Part shown: piece by piece, positions 1 to 5,931 of the stretch | How positions within the stretch are numbered: the stretch's first letter is position 1 | Layout of the letters: the number at the start of each line of letters is the position of its first letter | From: Chloroflexota bacterium | Lineage (GTDB): Bacteria > Chloroflexota > Ktedonobacteria > Ktedonobacterales > Ktedonobacteraceae | Direction of reading: 5' to 3' | DNA: 7,739 nt | NCBI GenBank assembly: GCA_005881295.1 | Contig: VBHS01000263.1 | Location: 1-7,739, forward strand | Notes under the pieces: model-generated | The model's database searches: none | Told to the model about the DNA's origin: nothing | The model's input: the letters and a program-made list of their open reading frames with translations, nothing else | Made by a program: the position numbers and the translations under genes

Positions 1-103
1 CGTGCAATAATTCGCCTAACCGCATTCCCAGACGCTGCGTCTGAGCAGAACTATGACTTATGATGTCGAGTGTACTCGTCGCTTCTTGCTGAGACCTGGT
101 CAC
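1..103 (-). CDS. tsaE: TsaE-like tRNA t6A biosynthesis ATPase, N-terminal fragment cut by window edge
   Basis: The minus strand opens with GTG at 103-101 and stays open for 34 codons to the window edge. The product contains LDIISHSSAQTQRLGMRLGE, which matches the usual start of TsaE (Ile/Ser-rich strand, then the conserved T..LG..LG..L helix that precedes the P-loop). TsaE is the cytoplasmic P-loop ATPase that works with TsaB and TsaD in threonylcarbamoyl-adenosine-37 formation on tRNA. The Walker A motif would lie just beyond the edge, so the assignment rests on the N-terminal helix alone. The start is well defined: AAAGGTGG at 115-108 gives a Shine-Dalgarno 4-7 nt away, and the frame upstream meets a TGA with no other ATG, GTG or TTG between. 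It lies downstream of the zinc-ribbon gene on the same strand and has its own promoter at 239-211. No other protein family fits as well, but the fragment is short. Confidence 0.72.
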   Translation of the reverse strand, partial: MTRSQQEATSTLDIISHSSAQTQRLGMRLGELLH

Positions 104-210
104 TATGCCACCTTTATACGCGTTTTTCGTTAGATACGTATGTTCTTTATCAACTTCCTTTCAGGAGAGCAAACAAACTTTTACCCGCTAGAAAGGGTGT
201 GACAATTCTC

Positions 211-239
211 ATTATACCATGTTCTGTCTATGTGGTTAA
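211..239 (-). promoter_or_regulatory. Sigma70-type extended -10 promoter for the tsaE-like gene
   Basis: Read on the minus strand there is a -35 TTAACC (239-234), exactly 17 nt of spacer, then a perfect -10 TATAAT (216-211) preceded by TGG, making an extended TGnTATAAT element. The expected transcript start is near 204, giving a leader of about 100 nt before the GTG at 103. The -35 overlaps the TAA stop of the zinc-ribbon gene (238-236), so the promoter is built into the end of the upstream gene. It is the best-formed promoter in the window. Confidence 0.6.
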
Positions 240-715
240 CGCAGCCTGGCACCACAGCTACGACAATAGAGCGAGTTGGCGCGAACGGGATTCCCACAAG
301 TGGGACAGATCACCTGATCCTGATTACCTGGAATAGTTGGGCCGGCTGATTGCTTTGGACCCGGTGACGATGATGGCGGTGTGAAAGGTGGGGGATTATA
401 ATCTGCGACAGGCTGCTCTGGTGTGTAGGTGTCCTTTTTAATATCCTGTAGCTGCATCTCCCTGTTCTTCACATCATGATCAAGCTCCATGATGCCCGCG
501 CATACCCGAGAGAGCTGTGGATCGGAGAGGGTTCCTTGCTGGAACTGCGTCATCGCGATCTGTCCAAGCTCATCGAGTAGCTGGCGACGCTGATCCATTA
601 ATTTATCGATTTCGTTTTGTTTACCCCGAACACGCAATTGTTTCTGGGCTTCCCAACTTGTGCGGCTGACCGCTGAGCTGACAAAATTCTTCGCTGATTC
701 TACAAAGTCGGCCAT
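236..715 (-). CDS. Coiled-coil protein with C-terminal zinc ribbon, function unknown
   Basis: A 159-aa protein without signal peptide or membrane segment. Residues about 1-95 are charged and helical, consistent with a coiled coil (IDKLMDQRRQLLDELGQIA and a second helix near 75-95). Residues about 98-135 form a Pro/Ser-rich linker. The C-terminus is a compact zinc ribbon with Cys137, Cys140, Cys151 and Cys154 (CPTC, ten residues, CRSC). ATG at 715-713 is preceded by a strong Shine-Dalgarno, AGGGAGG at 729-723, with 7 nt spacing. It follows yraN after 174 nt and precedes the tsaE-like gene, so it may be read from an upstream yraN transcript or from a promoter of its own in that gap. The layout (helical body, flexible linker, terminal zinc ribbon) is common among small uncharacterised bacterial proteins and suggests a scaffold or a nucleic-acid or protein contact role, but no reaction can be assigned. 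Confidence 0.8.
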   Translation of the reverse strand: MADFVESAKNFVSSAVSRTSWEAQKQLRVRGKQNEIDKLMDQRRQLLDELGQIAMTQFQQGTLSDPQLSRVCAGIMELDHDVKNREMQLQDIKKDTYTPEQPVADYNPPPFTPPSSSPGPKQSAGPTIPGNQDQVICPTCGNPVRANSLYCRSCGARLR

Positions 716-889
716 TTCTCTGCCTCCCTTTTCTATTTATGTTGGCATTTCGTATTGTTATGTAAAGTGATGTTCTCTGCTCACCAAAAAGAGAAGATCG
801 CTGAACCACCTACCGGGAAGGAAGCAGGAGAGGATGCGATGAAGGCTCGGGTCCAATGGTACCTCTTTTCCGCGGCTTAAGATGCTAGT
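716..889. other. 174-nt gap between yraN and the zinc-ribbon gene
   Basis: No credible gene or strong hairpin lies here. The minus-strand part next to the zinc-ribbon gene is AT-rich (about 735-770) and could hold a promoter. TTTACA is visible on that strand, but no good -10 sits at the right distance. The 62-aa open frame crossing this gap overlaps the zinc-ribbon gene in another frame and looks non-coding. Confidence 0.3.
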
Positions 890-1300
890 TTATTCAGCGA
901 TAGCGTGCTGGTAGACGCGTATTTCTTCCGGCTTGCCGCCTCTGCTTAATTGTACAGCAACAACATCTATCCTCCATGACCGGTCCGAGCATGCATGCAG
1001 ATCAAGGTAGTAGGAAGCTACCTGCACGATTTTCTGTTGTTTTCGAAGTGTGACTGCTTCTTCTGGAAGGCCAAACGCATTACCCCTGCGTGTTTTTACC
1101 TCCACAAAGATCAAGTCGTGCTCATCCTCTGCTACCAGGTCTATTTCTCCGTAGGAACAACGGAAGTTCTGTTCCAGGATACGGTACCCCTGGTGTGAGA
1201 GCTCCTCGGCGGCGAGACGCTCACCTGTTCGTCCCAGGCCCTGGCGTGCACCTGTTTTTTTCTGACTGTTTGGCGTCGATTGAGCGATTTGCTTCTTCAT
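890..1300 (-). CDS. yraN: YraN/UPF0102 family protein, PD-(D/E)xK nuclease fold
   Basis: A 136-aa protein with the UPF0102 pattern: GRTGERLAAEEL (residues 23-34, Glu27), the NFRCSYGEIDLVAED core (45-59, Asp54), FVEVKTRRG (65-73, with Glu67 and Lys69 as the E-x-K pair) and RIDVVAV (110-116). These are the conserved acidic and lysine positions of the restriction-endonuclease-like fold. The family is widespread and cytoplasmic, and a role in DNA repair or recombination is suspected but not established. Length is typical (about 115-140 aa), with a Lys/Gln-rich extension of about 20 residues before the conserved part. ATG at 1300-1298 has no Shine-Dalgarno. The frame upstream hits TAA three codons earlier, and no later ATG lies before the core, so this start is the best available. 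The gene is divergent from yebC across 239 nt and is followed by the zinc-ribbon gene. Confidence 0.93.
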   Translation of the reverse strand: MKKQIAQSTPNSQKKTGARQGLGRTGERLAAEELSHQGYRILEQNFRCSYGEIDLVAEDEHDLIFVEVKTRRGNAFGLPEEAVTLRKQQKIVQVASYYLDLHACSDRSWRIDVVAVQLSRGGKPEEIRVYQHAIAE

Positions 1301-1335
1301 TATGTATTACGACTTTTTGTTGGTTTGTGTTGTAT

Positions 1336-1359
1336 TCTGCAAGGTTTGCAGATTTTTTT
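1336..1359 (+). terminator. Perfect hairpin plus T7, terminator-like on the plus strand
   Basis: TCTGCAA (1336-1342), loop GGT, TTGCAGA (1346-1352), followed directly by seven T (1353-1359). This is the form of an intrinsic terminator, although the 7-bp stem has only three G-C pairs. There is no plus-strand gene upstream for it to end, so it could stop antisense transcription coming through yraN and insulate yebC. Read as double-stranded DNA it is also a 17-bp palindrome 36-52 nt upstream of the yraN start and could be an operator. Confidence 0.35.
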
Positions 1360-1370
1360 AGTTGTAGTTG

Positions 1371-1383
1371 CCACCCGCGGTGG
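1371..1383. repeat. Small inverted repeat CCACC-CGC-GGTGG
   Basis: A perfect 5-bp GC-rich stem with a 3-nt loop lies midway between the divergent yraN and yebC starts. No T-run follows on either strand, so it is not a terminator. It could be a protein-binding palindrome or chance. Confidence 0.25.
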
Positions 1384-1417
1384 TAAGAAATAATTCGGTG
1401 GGTCCTACACAGGCCAC

Positions 1418-1446
1418 TTGAAATGTTTGTAGTCGTAGTATAGCAT
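1418..1446 (+). promoter_or_regulatory. Candidate promoter for the yebC-ruvC-ruvA block
   Basis: TTGAAA (1418-1423, five of six to the -35 consensus), 17 nt spacer, TAGCAT (1441-1446, four of six to -10). Transcription would start near 1453 and leave a leader of about 87 nt before yebC. Assigned from consensus only; other AT-rich boxes (for example around 1516) are possible. Confidence 0.35.
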
Positions 1447-1469
1447 AAGCTGAATGGGTACAGTAGCAA
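1442..1469 (-). promoter_or_regulatory. Candidate promoter for yraN, overlapping the yebC promoter
   Basis: On the minus strand TTGCTA (1469-1464), 16 nt spacer, TATGCT (1447-1442). Both boxes match the sigma70 consensus at four of six positions. The -10 is nearly the mirror of the plus-strand -10 at 1441-1446, so the two promoters would share DNA and could not be occupied at the same time. The resulting yraN leader would be about 135 nt and would contain the hairpin at 1336-1352. Confidence 0.25.
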
Positions 1470-1539
1470 AAAACAGTCAGGAACGGGATAGAGGAGCTTT
1501 TATAACTGCGACTTCTAAAATAGAATAGGGGGCATTGAT

Positions 1540-2304
1540 ATGTCAGGACATTCAAAATGGGCGCAGATTCGACGCTCCAAAGGAGTCAACGATGCTCGAA
1601 GAGGGCAACTTTTTACTCGCCTGGGACGAGAAATTGTTGTAGCGGTACGAGAGGGTGGAAGCGGTGACCCCAATGCAAATTTTCGCCTGCGCATAGCTAT
1701 TCAGCGTGCGCGGGACGCCAACATGCCGATGGACAATATTGAGCGTACCATTAAGCGCGCTCTTGGTGGGTCAGAAGGGGCTGCACTCTCGGAGATCACA
1801 TACGAAGGGTATGGACCAGCAGGAACAGCAATGCTGGTTTCTACCTTAACAGAGAATCGCAATCGCACGGTTGCGGAGGTACGTAACGCATTCAACCGCA
1901 ACGGTGGAAATCTGGGTGAAAATGGCTGTGTTGACTGGTTATTTGAAGCAAAGGGAATTCTCGAGGTAGAATTACAAGGGCATGATCCCGATGAACTGAC
2001 CCTGGAGGCCATTGATCTTGGGGCGGATGATGTCGACCCTGTAGGGGCTGGTGACGAGGTGATGACGATTTACACTGATCCATCCGATCTTGAAAAGATC
2101 CGCCAGGCACTCGAGGCGAAAAAGTACAAAGTGGTGAAGGCGGAAAGTACTATGCTGCCAAAGACCAGGCTGGAATTGGCTGATGAGAAGGTCGCGCACC
2201 AAGTCATGCGCTTAGTGGAAAAGCTTGAAGACCTGGATGACGTGCAGAATGTGTATACCAACGCGGACTTCCCAGAAGAGTTTGCCGCCTCCTACGAGGG
2301 TTAA
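1540..2304 (+). CDS. yebC: YebC/PmpR family protein (TACO1 family)
   Basis: A 254-aa protein starting MSGHSKWAQIRRSKGVNDAR, the diagnostic opening of the YebC family, followed by the family segments FRLRIAIQRARDANMPMDN and NIERTIKRALGG. The middle has the usual YEGYGPAGTAMLVSTLTENRNRT strand-helix segment, and the end carries the EKLEDLDDVQNVYTN element. Length agrees with the family (about 240-250 aa). These cytoplasmic proteins were first described as DNA-binding regulators (PmpR of Pseudomonas). More recent work links YebC and mitochondrial TACO1 to translation through difficult proline-rich stretches; which role holds here cannot be told. The start is firm: AGGGGG at 1527-1532 sits 7 nt before the ATG. 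ruvC follows after 53 nt on the same strand, the yebC-ruvC order common in bacteria, so co-transcription is likely. Confidence 0.97.
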   Translation: MSGHSKWAQIRRSKGVNDARRGQLFTRLGREIVVAVREGGSGDPNANFRLRIAIQRARDANMPMDNIERTIKRALGGSEGAALSEITYEGYGPAGTAMLVSTLTENRNRTVAEVRNAFNRNGGNLGENGCVDWLFEAKGILEVELQGHDPDELTLEAIDLGADDVDPVGAGDEVMTIYTDPSDLEKIRQALEAKKYKVVKAESTMLPKTRLELADEKVAHQVMRLVEKLEDLDDVQNVYTNADFPEEFAASYEG

Positions 2305-2357
2305 TACGGGAAGCTATTCGTGCTTATTTCACCGGGCAATGGCGAAAGGATCGAGTA

Positions 2358-2888
2358 ATGGGTGATGTATCACCACCTACTACGCCGCGTATCGCACTGG
2401 GTGTAGATCCAGGAACGGCTATCGTGGGTTATGCAGTCGTATCTGCCAGAGGTGATGATCTGAGTATGATAGCATGTGATGTGATTACAACACCTGCGCG
2501 CATGCCATTAGCCGAAAGATTTCAACAAATTTATCAAGGCCTGGTCGAGATCATTGGCATCTATCACCCCCAGGAAGCCGCGATAGAGGAGCTTTTCTTC
2601 GCAAAAAATGCCCGTACTGCCATGACTGTGGGGCAGGCGCGCGGGGTTGCGATGCTGGCGCTAGCAAATGGGGGACTTCCGATATCCGAATACACACCCA
2701 AGCAGATCAAGCAGGCTGTAACTGGCTATGGAAGTGCAGGGAAAGAGCAAGTGGGAGAGATGGTACGTATTCTGCTGAAGCTTCCGGCTATTCCCCGACC
2801 AGATGATGCTGCTGACGCAGCTGCCGTGGCTATCTGTCACCTGCACACCGCTAGCATACTCACGAACAGTTATCTCAAACTCAGGTGA
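2358..2888 (+). CDS. ruvC: RuvC Holliday junction resolvase
   Basis: A 176-aa cytoplasmic endonuclease that nicks Holliday junctions symmetrically as a dimer, acting with RuvAB at the end of homologous recombination. All four catalytic acidic residues of the RNase H-like fold are visible: Asp17 in LGVDPGTAIVGYAVV, Glu77 in AAIEELFFAKNARTA, and Asp150 and Asp153 in the DDAADAAAVAICH segment. The VGQARGVAMLA helix and the YTPKQIKQAVTGYGSAGKEQ DNA-contact segment are also intact, so the enzyme should be active. Length is normal for the family (160-190 aa), with a short Pro-rich N-terminal extension before the first strand. AAAGGA at 2345-2350, 7 nt before ATG 2358, supports the start. It lies between yebC and ruvA. 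Confidence 0.97.
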   Translation: MGDVSPPTTPRIALGVDPGTAIVGYAVVSARGDDLSMIACDVITTPARMPLAERFQQIYQGLVEIIGIYHPQEAAIEELFFAKNARTAMTVGQARGVAMLALANGGLPISEYTPKQIKQAVTGYGSAGKEQVGEMVRILLKLPAIPRPDDAADAAAVAICHLHTASILTNSYLKLR

Positions 2889-3031
2889 GACGGCGCTGTA
2901 TAGATTGGCAGGTAACTCACTCAGCCCCATTACTTTCATGACAATCCTGACCACCCAAATTATGGATAAGTTACCCATTCCGGCAAATAGGCGTTTAGCA
3001 ATGTACAGAAGAGGTTAAGGCACAAGGGAAG
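2889..3031 (+). other. 143-nt spacer between ruvC and ruvA
   Basis: This gap is longer than usual within a ruv operon. A 71-aa open frame (2803-3018) crosses it but starts inside ruvC in another frame, has no Shine-Dalgarno and no recognisable family, so it is not called. No clear terminator hairpin was found, so readthrough from ruvC into ruvA is possible. Confidence 0.3.
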
Positions 3032-3625
3032 ATGATTGAGAGCATTCATGGCATCCTGGAAGCATGTCGAGCAGACCAGGCGATAATTCGTGTTGGTGGT
3101 TTTAGCATACGCGTCTTTGCGCCATCTTCAACGCTGCAGCGGTTAAATGAAACAGGTATGGAGGTTACACTTCATACTCACTTTCATGTGCGTGAAGATG
3201 GAATGTCGCTGTATGGTTTTCTTGCTGAAGAAGAGCGGAACGCATTTGAGCAGCTTATCTCCATAAGTGGTGTCGGGCCTAAAGTTGCTCTAGCATTGCT
3301 CTCAGTTATGGACGCACGCACGCTGTTCAAGGCAATAGCCGACGAGGATCAGCAAAAATTGGCATTAGCTCCGGGAGTTGGGAAACGTCTTGCAGCCAGG
3401 CTGGTACTCGAACTGAAAGGGAAACTTCCGACGTTGGCAGGGCTAGGTGGAGGTCCAGGTGGCTATACCTCCGGCAAAACACAGTCGGAGGTTTTGGAAG
3501 CATTGATGGGGCTAGGTTATACAGCGGCAGAAGCGCAAGCGGCATTAGGGAAGATTCCCCAGGATCAAGGACTGACATTGGAGCAACAAATTACCTTTGC
3601 CTTGCGATCTTTTGCGAATAGTTAA
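3032..3625 (+). CDS. ruvA: RuvA Holliday junction branch-migration subunit
   Basis: A 197-aa protein that binds the four-way junction as a tetramer and loads the RuvB motor. Domain I (OB fold, residues 1-64) starts with the classic MIESIHGIL strand and holds the acidic pin Glu55/Asp56 in VREDGMSLYGF, which in E. coli separates the strands at the crossover. Domain II (65-145) has two helix-hairpin-helix motifs, ISGVGPKVALALL (GVG at 80-82) and LAPGVGKRLAARLVLELKGK (GVG at 115-117). A Gly-rich linker (136-148) leads to the RuvB-binding domain III (150-197: SEVLEALMGLGYTAAEAQAA). Length is standard. The start is fixed by the family N-terminus, as no upstream in-frame start exists nearby. Its purine-rich AAGGGAAG runs right up to the ATG, giving short RBS spacing. 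ruvB does not follow; the next gene converges 7 nt later. Confidence 0.97.
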   Translation: MIESIHGILEACRADQAIIRVGGFSIRVFAPSSTLQRLNETGMEVTLHTHFHVREDGMSLYGFLAEEERNAFEQLISISGVGPKVALALLSVMDARTLFKAIADEDQQKLALAPGVGKRLAARLVLELKGKLPTLAGLGGGPGGYTSGKTQSEVLEALMGLGYTAAEAQAALGKIPQDQGLTLEQQITFALRSFANS

Positions 3626-3632
3626 TCACCCT

Positions 3633-4562
3633 TTAAACGTTGATTTTCCGCTCGGCTTCGATATAGGTTGGACCAGCTTCGATAAAACCCAGACGGTGAT
3701 ACAGGTTGAAGGCAGGTATACCTAACGTCACATAGAGGATGACGGTGGAGTGACCCAGTTCTTGCAGGCGTTGCATGGTTTTCAGCTCTAAGTACTGGCC
3801 AAGGCCGACGTGGCGGAAGGATGGAGCGACAGCCAGGTGGTGTATACGAGGGACATTGCGTTCTAGATGGGCCATGATCGAACCGGCCAGGTGGAAGCGA
3901 TCGAGGGTATGTTCCGCGACAAAACTGCACTCAGGAATAAACGGACCAAAGCGGCCATCCAGGATGGCACGCACTTCGGCTCGCCAGCCTGCCAGGTCGG
4001 GGTGGAGGTTGTCAGGGCCTCCGCTATAGGCTCGTTGCAGTAGAGTACCTATCTGATCTATATCATCATGCGACAATTGCCGAACACGTAGAGAAGAAGG
4101 CAATGGTGAGAGCGGTAATGATATCTGGGTAGATGCTATCATACCAGTGCGGCGGCGTAGTTCTTGAAAACCCGCCGCGGCAAATGAGGCAATGTAGGCG
4201 GCGGGATAGGTTGCGTTGAGATGGCGCTTATTCAGGGCTGCAGAACGTACCAGCGCTTCTGAAACAACTTGTGCAGCAACGCTGCCGCCTGCTTCTGGCA
4301 GGAGCACCAGTCCATCCAACAGGGCAGTATCACCGTTGGCGTAGAAGCGAAGCCGTCCAACAGGTGTTTCGTCGCGCCAGAGCAAGTAGCGCTGCGCCTG
4401 CTGTTCTGCATCTTCTTCTTTATAGCGAGCTATCTGGGATTCTTCGCTTTCGAGGGGCATCTGGTCTGCACTACGCCGGGTCACCGAGACCCAGATGGCG
4501 GCATCTTCAAGTCGGGCTTGTTTCCACTCCACCGCATTGCGGTTCGACTCTGGGTCAAGCAT
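3633..4562 (-). CDS. Two-domain GNAT family N-acetyltransferase
   Basis: A 309-aa soluble protein with two GNAT-like halves. The C-terminal half (about 150-309) is complete: the SLRVRQLSHDDIDQIGTLLQ opening, strand IHHLAVAPSFR, the acetyl-CoA pyrophosphate loop R-H-V-G-L-G at about 250-255, strand VILYVTL, and the family end NLYHRLGFIEAG. The N-terminal half (about 10-145) has the fold pattern (VGRLRFYANGDTALLDGLVLLPEAGG, then a helix) but no R/Q-x-x-G-x-G/A loop, so it is probably a non-catalytic pseudo-domain. The substrate is unknown; amines, amino acids or peptides are all possible. The start is chosen as ATG 4562-4560 (MLDPESN) because the only good Shine-Dalgarno, AAAAGGAGT at 4580-4572, lies 10 nt before it. 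The longer frame from ATG 4583 would place that site inside the coding region and has no RBS of its own. It converges on ruvA with only 7 nt between stop codons. Confidence 0.88.
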   Translation of the reverse strand: MLDPESNRNAVEWKQARLEDAAIWVSVTRRSADQMPLESEESQIARYKEEDAEQQAQRYLLWRDETPVGRLRFYANGDTALLDGLVLLPEAGGSVAAQVVSEALVRSAALNKRHLNATYPAAYIASFAAAGFQELRRRTGMIASTQISLPLSPLPSSLRVRQLSHDDIDQIGTLLQRAYSGGPDNLHPDLAGWRAEVRAILDGRFGPFIPECSFVAEHTLDRFHLAGSIMAHLERNVPRIHHLAVAPSFRHVGLGQYLELKTMQRLQELGHSTVILYVTLGIPAFNLYHRLGFIEAGPTYIEAERKINV

Positions 4563-4672
4563 TGTAGAGTAACTCCTTTTCATTGTTACTGGATGAAGTG
4601 AGAGCTGCTAAGAGTTAGACGACTCTGGCAGATGTCGATGAAAAAGTTTGATCGTTAGATCTGATACGAAGG

Positions 4673-4702
4673 GTGAGATTTTTATCGTGCTAAGATTATA
4701 CT
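4673..4702 (+). promoter_or_regulatory. Weak candidate promoter for the ABM-like gene
   Basis: TATACT (4697-4702) matches -10 at five of six positions. The best -35 is GTGAGA (4673-4678) with 18 nt spacing, four of six matches. It shares its -10 with the opposing GNAT promoter. Consensus evidence only. Confidence 0.25.
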
Positions 4703-4723
4703 CGATAGAAGAGGTATGCTCAA
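4695..4723 (-). promoter_or_regulatory. Candidate promoter for the GNAT gene
   Basis: On the minus strand TTGAGC (4723-4718), exactly 17 nt spacer, perfect TATAAT (4700-4695). Transcription would start near 4688, with a leader of about 125 nt. The box overlaps a plus-strand TATACT (4697-4702) that could serve the divergent gene at 4789. Confidence 0.5.
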
Positions 4724-4788
4724 GGGGCGAAGGCGAGATGGCAAGATGATACTATGTGTATAGTAACTTAGGAGAGGAGTATGGCGGT

Positions 4789-5454
4789 ATGGAGCTTCTG
4801 GTTGTGACGCTGGCACATATAATGCCGGATAGGGATGCGGAGGGATTGGCACGGATACATTTAATTTCTGACACGATACGTAACGCTTTGGGATTAGTCA
4901 GTGCAAGTTTTTATCGCAGCAGAGGAAATGAATCGTACTATTTCATGCTGACGACGTGGGAAGACGAGGAGTGCTGGCAAAAAGCCCGGGATCGGTACAA
5001 TCCAAAGCAACTGCTCCTGGGGTCGGCTACCGAGCTATTGATAAATCCTCCTGAGCAATGGTTGATGCATTATCTTTGGGGCTATAGTCGTCCCGCGGCT
5101 GAGCCAATCCTGGCAACGATACATTTAGGGACAATTCGTCCAGACGAGGCTGATCGAGCCCAACGAGGTTGGATAGAGGGCTTACGAAGACAGGTGGTGC
5201 GACCGATATTGTCATTCGCATTTTTGGCTCGTGGCTCGAAGGAAGATACGATAGCATCTCACGCTTTCCCGGCAACAAGTGCTTCTGGTGGAGGTGACTC
5301 CCCATATGGACACGATTCTATTTTCCTCAACCTCTTGAGTTGGACAAGGCAGGCAGATCGAGAAGATTTTTATGCTGATCAATATTACCAGGCGATCAGC
5401 CGTTTCCTCAATAAAGTAGGCGTCGTGCAGGTTATTACACTGGACCCTCTTTAG
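4789..5454 (+). CDS. Tandem dimeric alpha/beta-barrel (ABM-like) domain protein
   Basis: About 221 aa, no signal peptide or membrane segment. Two similar halves are seen. The first (about 1-85) starts with a hydrophobic strand MELLVVTLAHIMPD, then a helix, then strand SASFYRSRGNESYYFMLTTW followed by EDEECWQKARD. The second (about 105-221) repeats this: ILATIHLGTIRPDEADRAQR, a helix, LSFAFLARGS, IFLNLLSWTRQADREDFYAD. The strand / helix / strand / 'W.....F' pattern is that of antibiotic-biosynthesis-monooxygenase-like ferredoxin folds, often found as stand-alone or tandem domains of unknown activity; heme-degrading and quinone-modifying members exist. No catalytic residue set is certain here. 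The start is ATG 4789, because GGAGAGGAG at 4771-4779 lies 9 nt before it. An in-frame GTG at 4756 would put this RBS inside the gene. Divergent from the GNAT gene; convergent with the unknown gene at 5488-5931. Confidence 0.7.
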   Translation: MELLVVTLAHIMPDRDAEGLARIHLISDTIRNALGLVSASFYRSRGNESYYFMLTTWEDEECWQKARDRYNPKQLLLGSATELLINPPEQWLMHYLWGYSRPAAEPILATIHLGTIRPDEADRAQRGWIEGLRRQVVRPILSFAFLARGSKEDTIASHAFPATSASGGGDSPYGHDSIFLNLLSWTRQADREDFYADQYYQAISRFLNKVGVVQVITLDPL

Positions 5455-5476
5455 CCATGAGGCTACAGTGTATTGC

Positions 5477-5498
5477 CAGATGGGAGTTTAATCATCTG
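5477..5498. repeat. Inverted repeat CAGATG-N10-CATCTG between convergent genes
   Basis: A perfect 6-bp inverted repeat spans the stop codon of the minus-strand gene (5490-5488). A second small hairpin, TAGCC-ATGA-GGCTA (5452-5465), covers the stop of the plus-strand gene. Neither is followed by a T-run, so they are at most weak bidirectional terminators for the two converging genes. Confidence 0.25.
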
Positions 5499-5931
5499 AG
5501 CTTTCAGCAACTGGTTTCCTGTAATATTTATAGAGTTCTAAGCGCAGCAGGTCGCTGTCAACCCACATTTGACTGGTAAATGTGTGATATTCACCGTCGC
5601 ATAAGGGAACAGGGCTGGTACATTTGCGATGCGGGGAGAGCCTGAAGAGAATAGTATTTCCCTTGATCTCTACCCAAATATGACGACGGGTATAGCCTGT
5701 CCCCCACTTGAGCAACACCATGGAGTCATATTCCTCAAACTGTCCTCTTCTTCTCAGCTCATTCTTGTTGATTTCCTGGAGCATTTGCGCAAGGCCACTC
5801 TCTCGCAATACACGCTTCGCATTTTCGCGAAGAGCAAGACGTGCCGCTGAGATTTCCTGTTCGCTGAGCATTTGCTCATCAGATTTGATCTCTTCTTGTA
5901 CCTGTTTTTCTTCCCGACTCGTAATACTCAC
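5488..5931 (-). CDS. Small protein of unknown function downstream of the REC-GGDEF gene
   Basis: A soluble protein of about 147 aa that I do not recognise. Its N-terminal third is highly charged and helical (SREEKQVQEEIKSDEQ, then SAARLALRENAKRVLRESGL), probably a coiled coil. Its C-terminal two thirds look like a beta-rich domain with aromatic strands (YDSMVLLKWGTGY, HIWVEIKGNTILFRLS, YHTFTSQMWV) ending in an acidic tail. The start is uncertain: GTG 5931-5929 has a G6 run 12 nt upstream, TTG 6003 would add 24 residues of non-coding look with no RBS, and ATG 5871 would remove the first helix. It lies on the same strand just after the response regulator (133 nt from this start, 61 nt from TTG 6003) with no strong terminator between, so co-transcription and a functional tie to that regulator are plausible but unproven. 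Confidence 0.65.
   Translation of the reverse strand: MSITSREEKQVQEEIKSDEQMLSEQEISAARLALRENAKRVLRESGLAQMLQEINKNELRRRGQFEEYDSMVLLKWGTGYTRRHIWVEIKGNTILFRLSPHRKCTSPVPLCDGEYHTFTSQMWVDSDLLRLELYKYYRKPVAESSDD

Noticed and set aside
70..336. 88-aa plus-strand open frame
   Set aside because: It lies opposite the tsaE-like start and the end of the zinc-ribbon gene, has no Shine-Dalgarno and no recognisable family.
1487..2596. Exact 15-nt repeat GATAGAGGAGCTTTT at 1487-1501 and 2582-2596
   Set aside because: The second copy encodes the conserved IEELF catalytic segment of RuvC, so its sequence is explained by the protein; the match upstream of yebC is most likely chance.
2803..3018. 71-aa plus-strand frame between ruvC and ruvA
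   Set aside because: It begins inside the ruvC catalytic region in another frame, has no RBS and a composition typical of a shadow frame.
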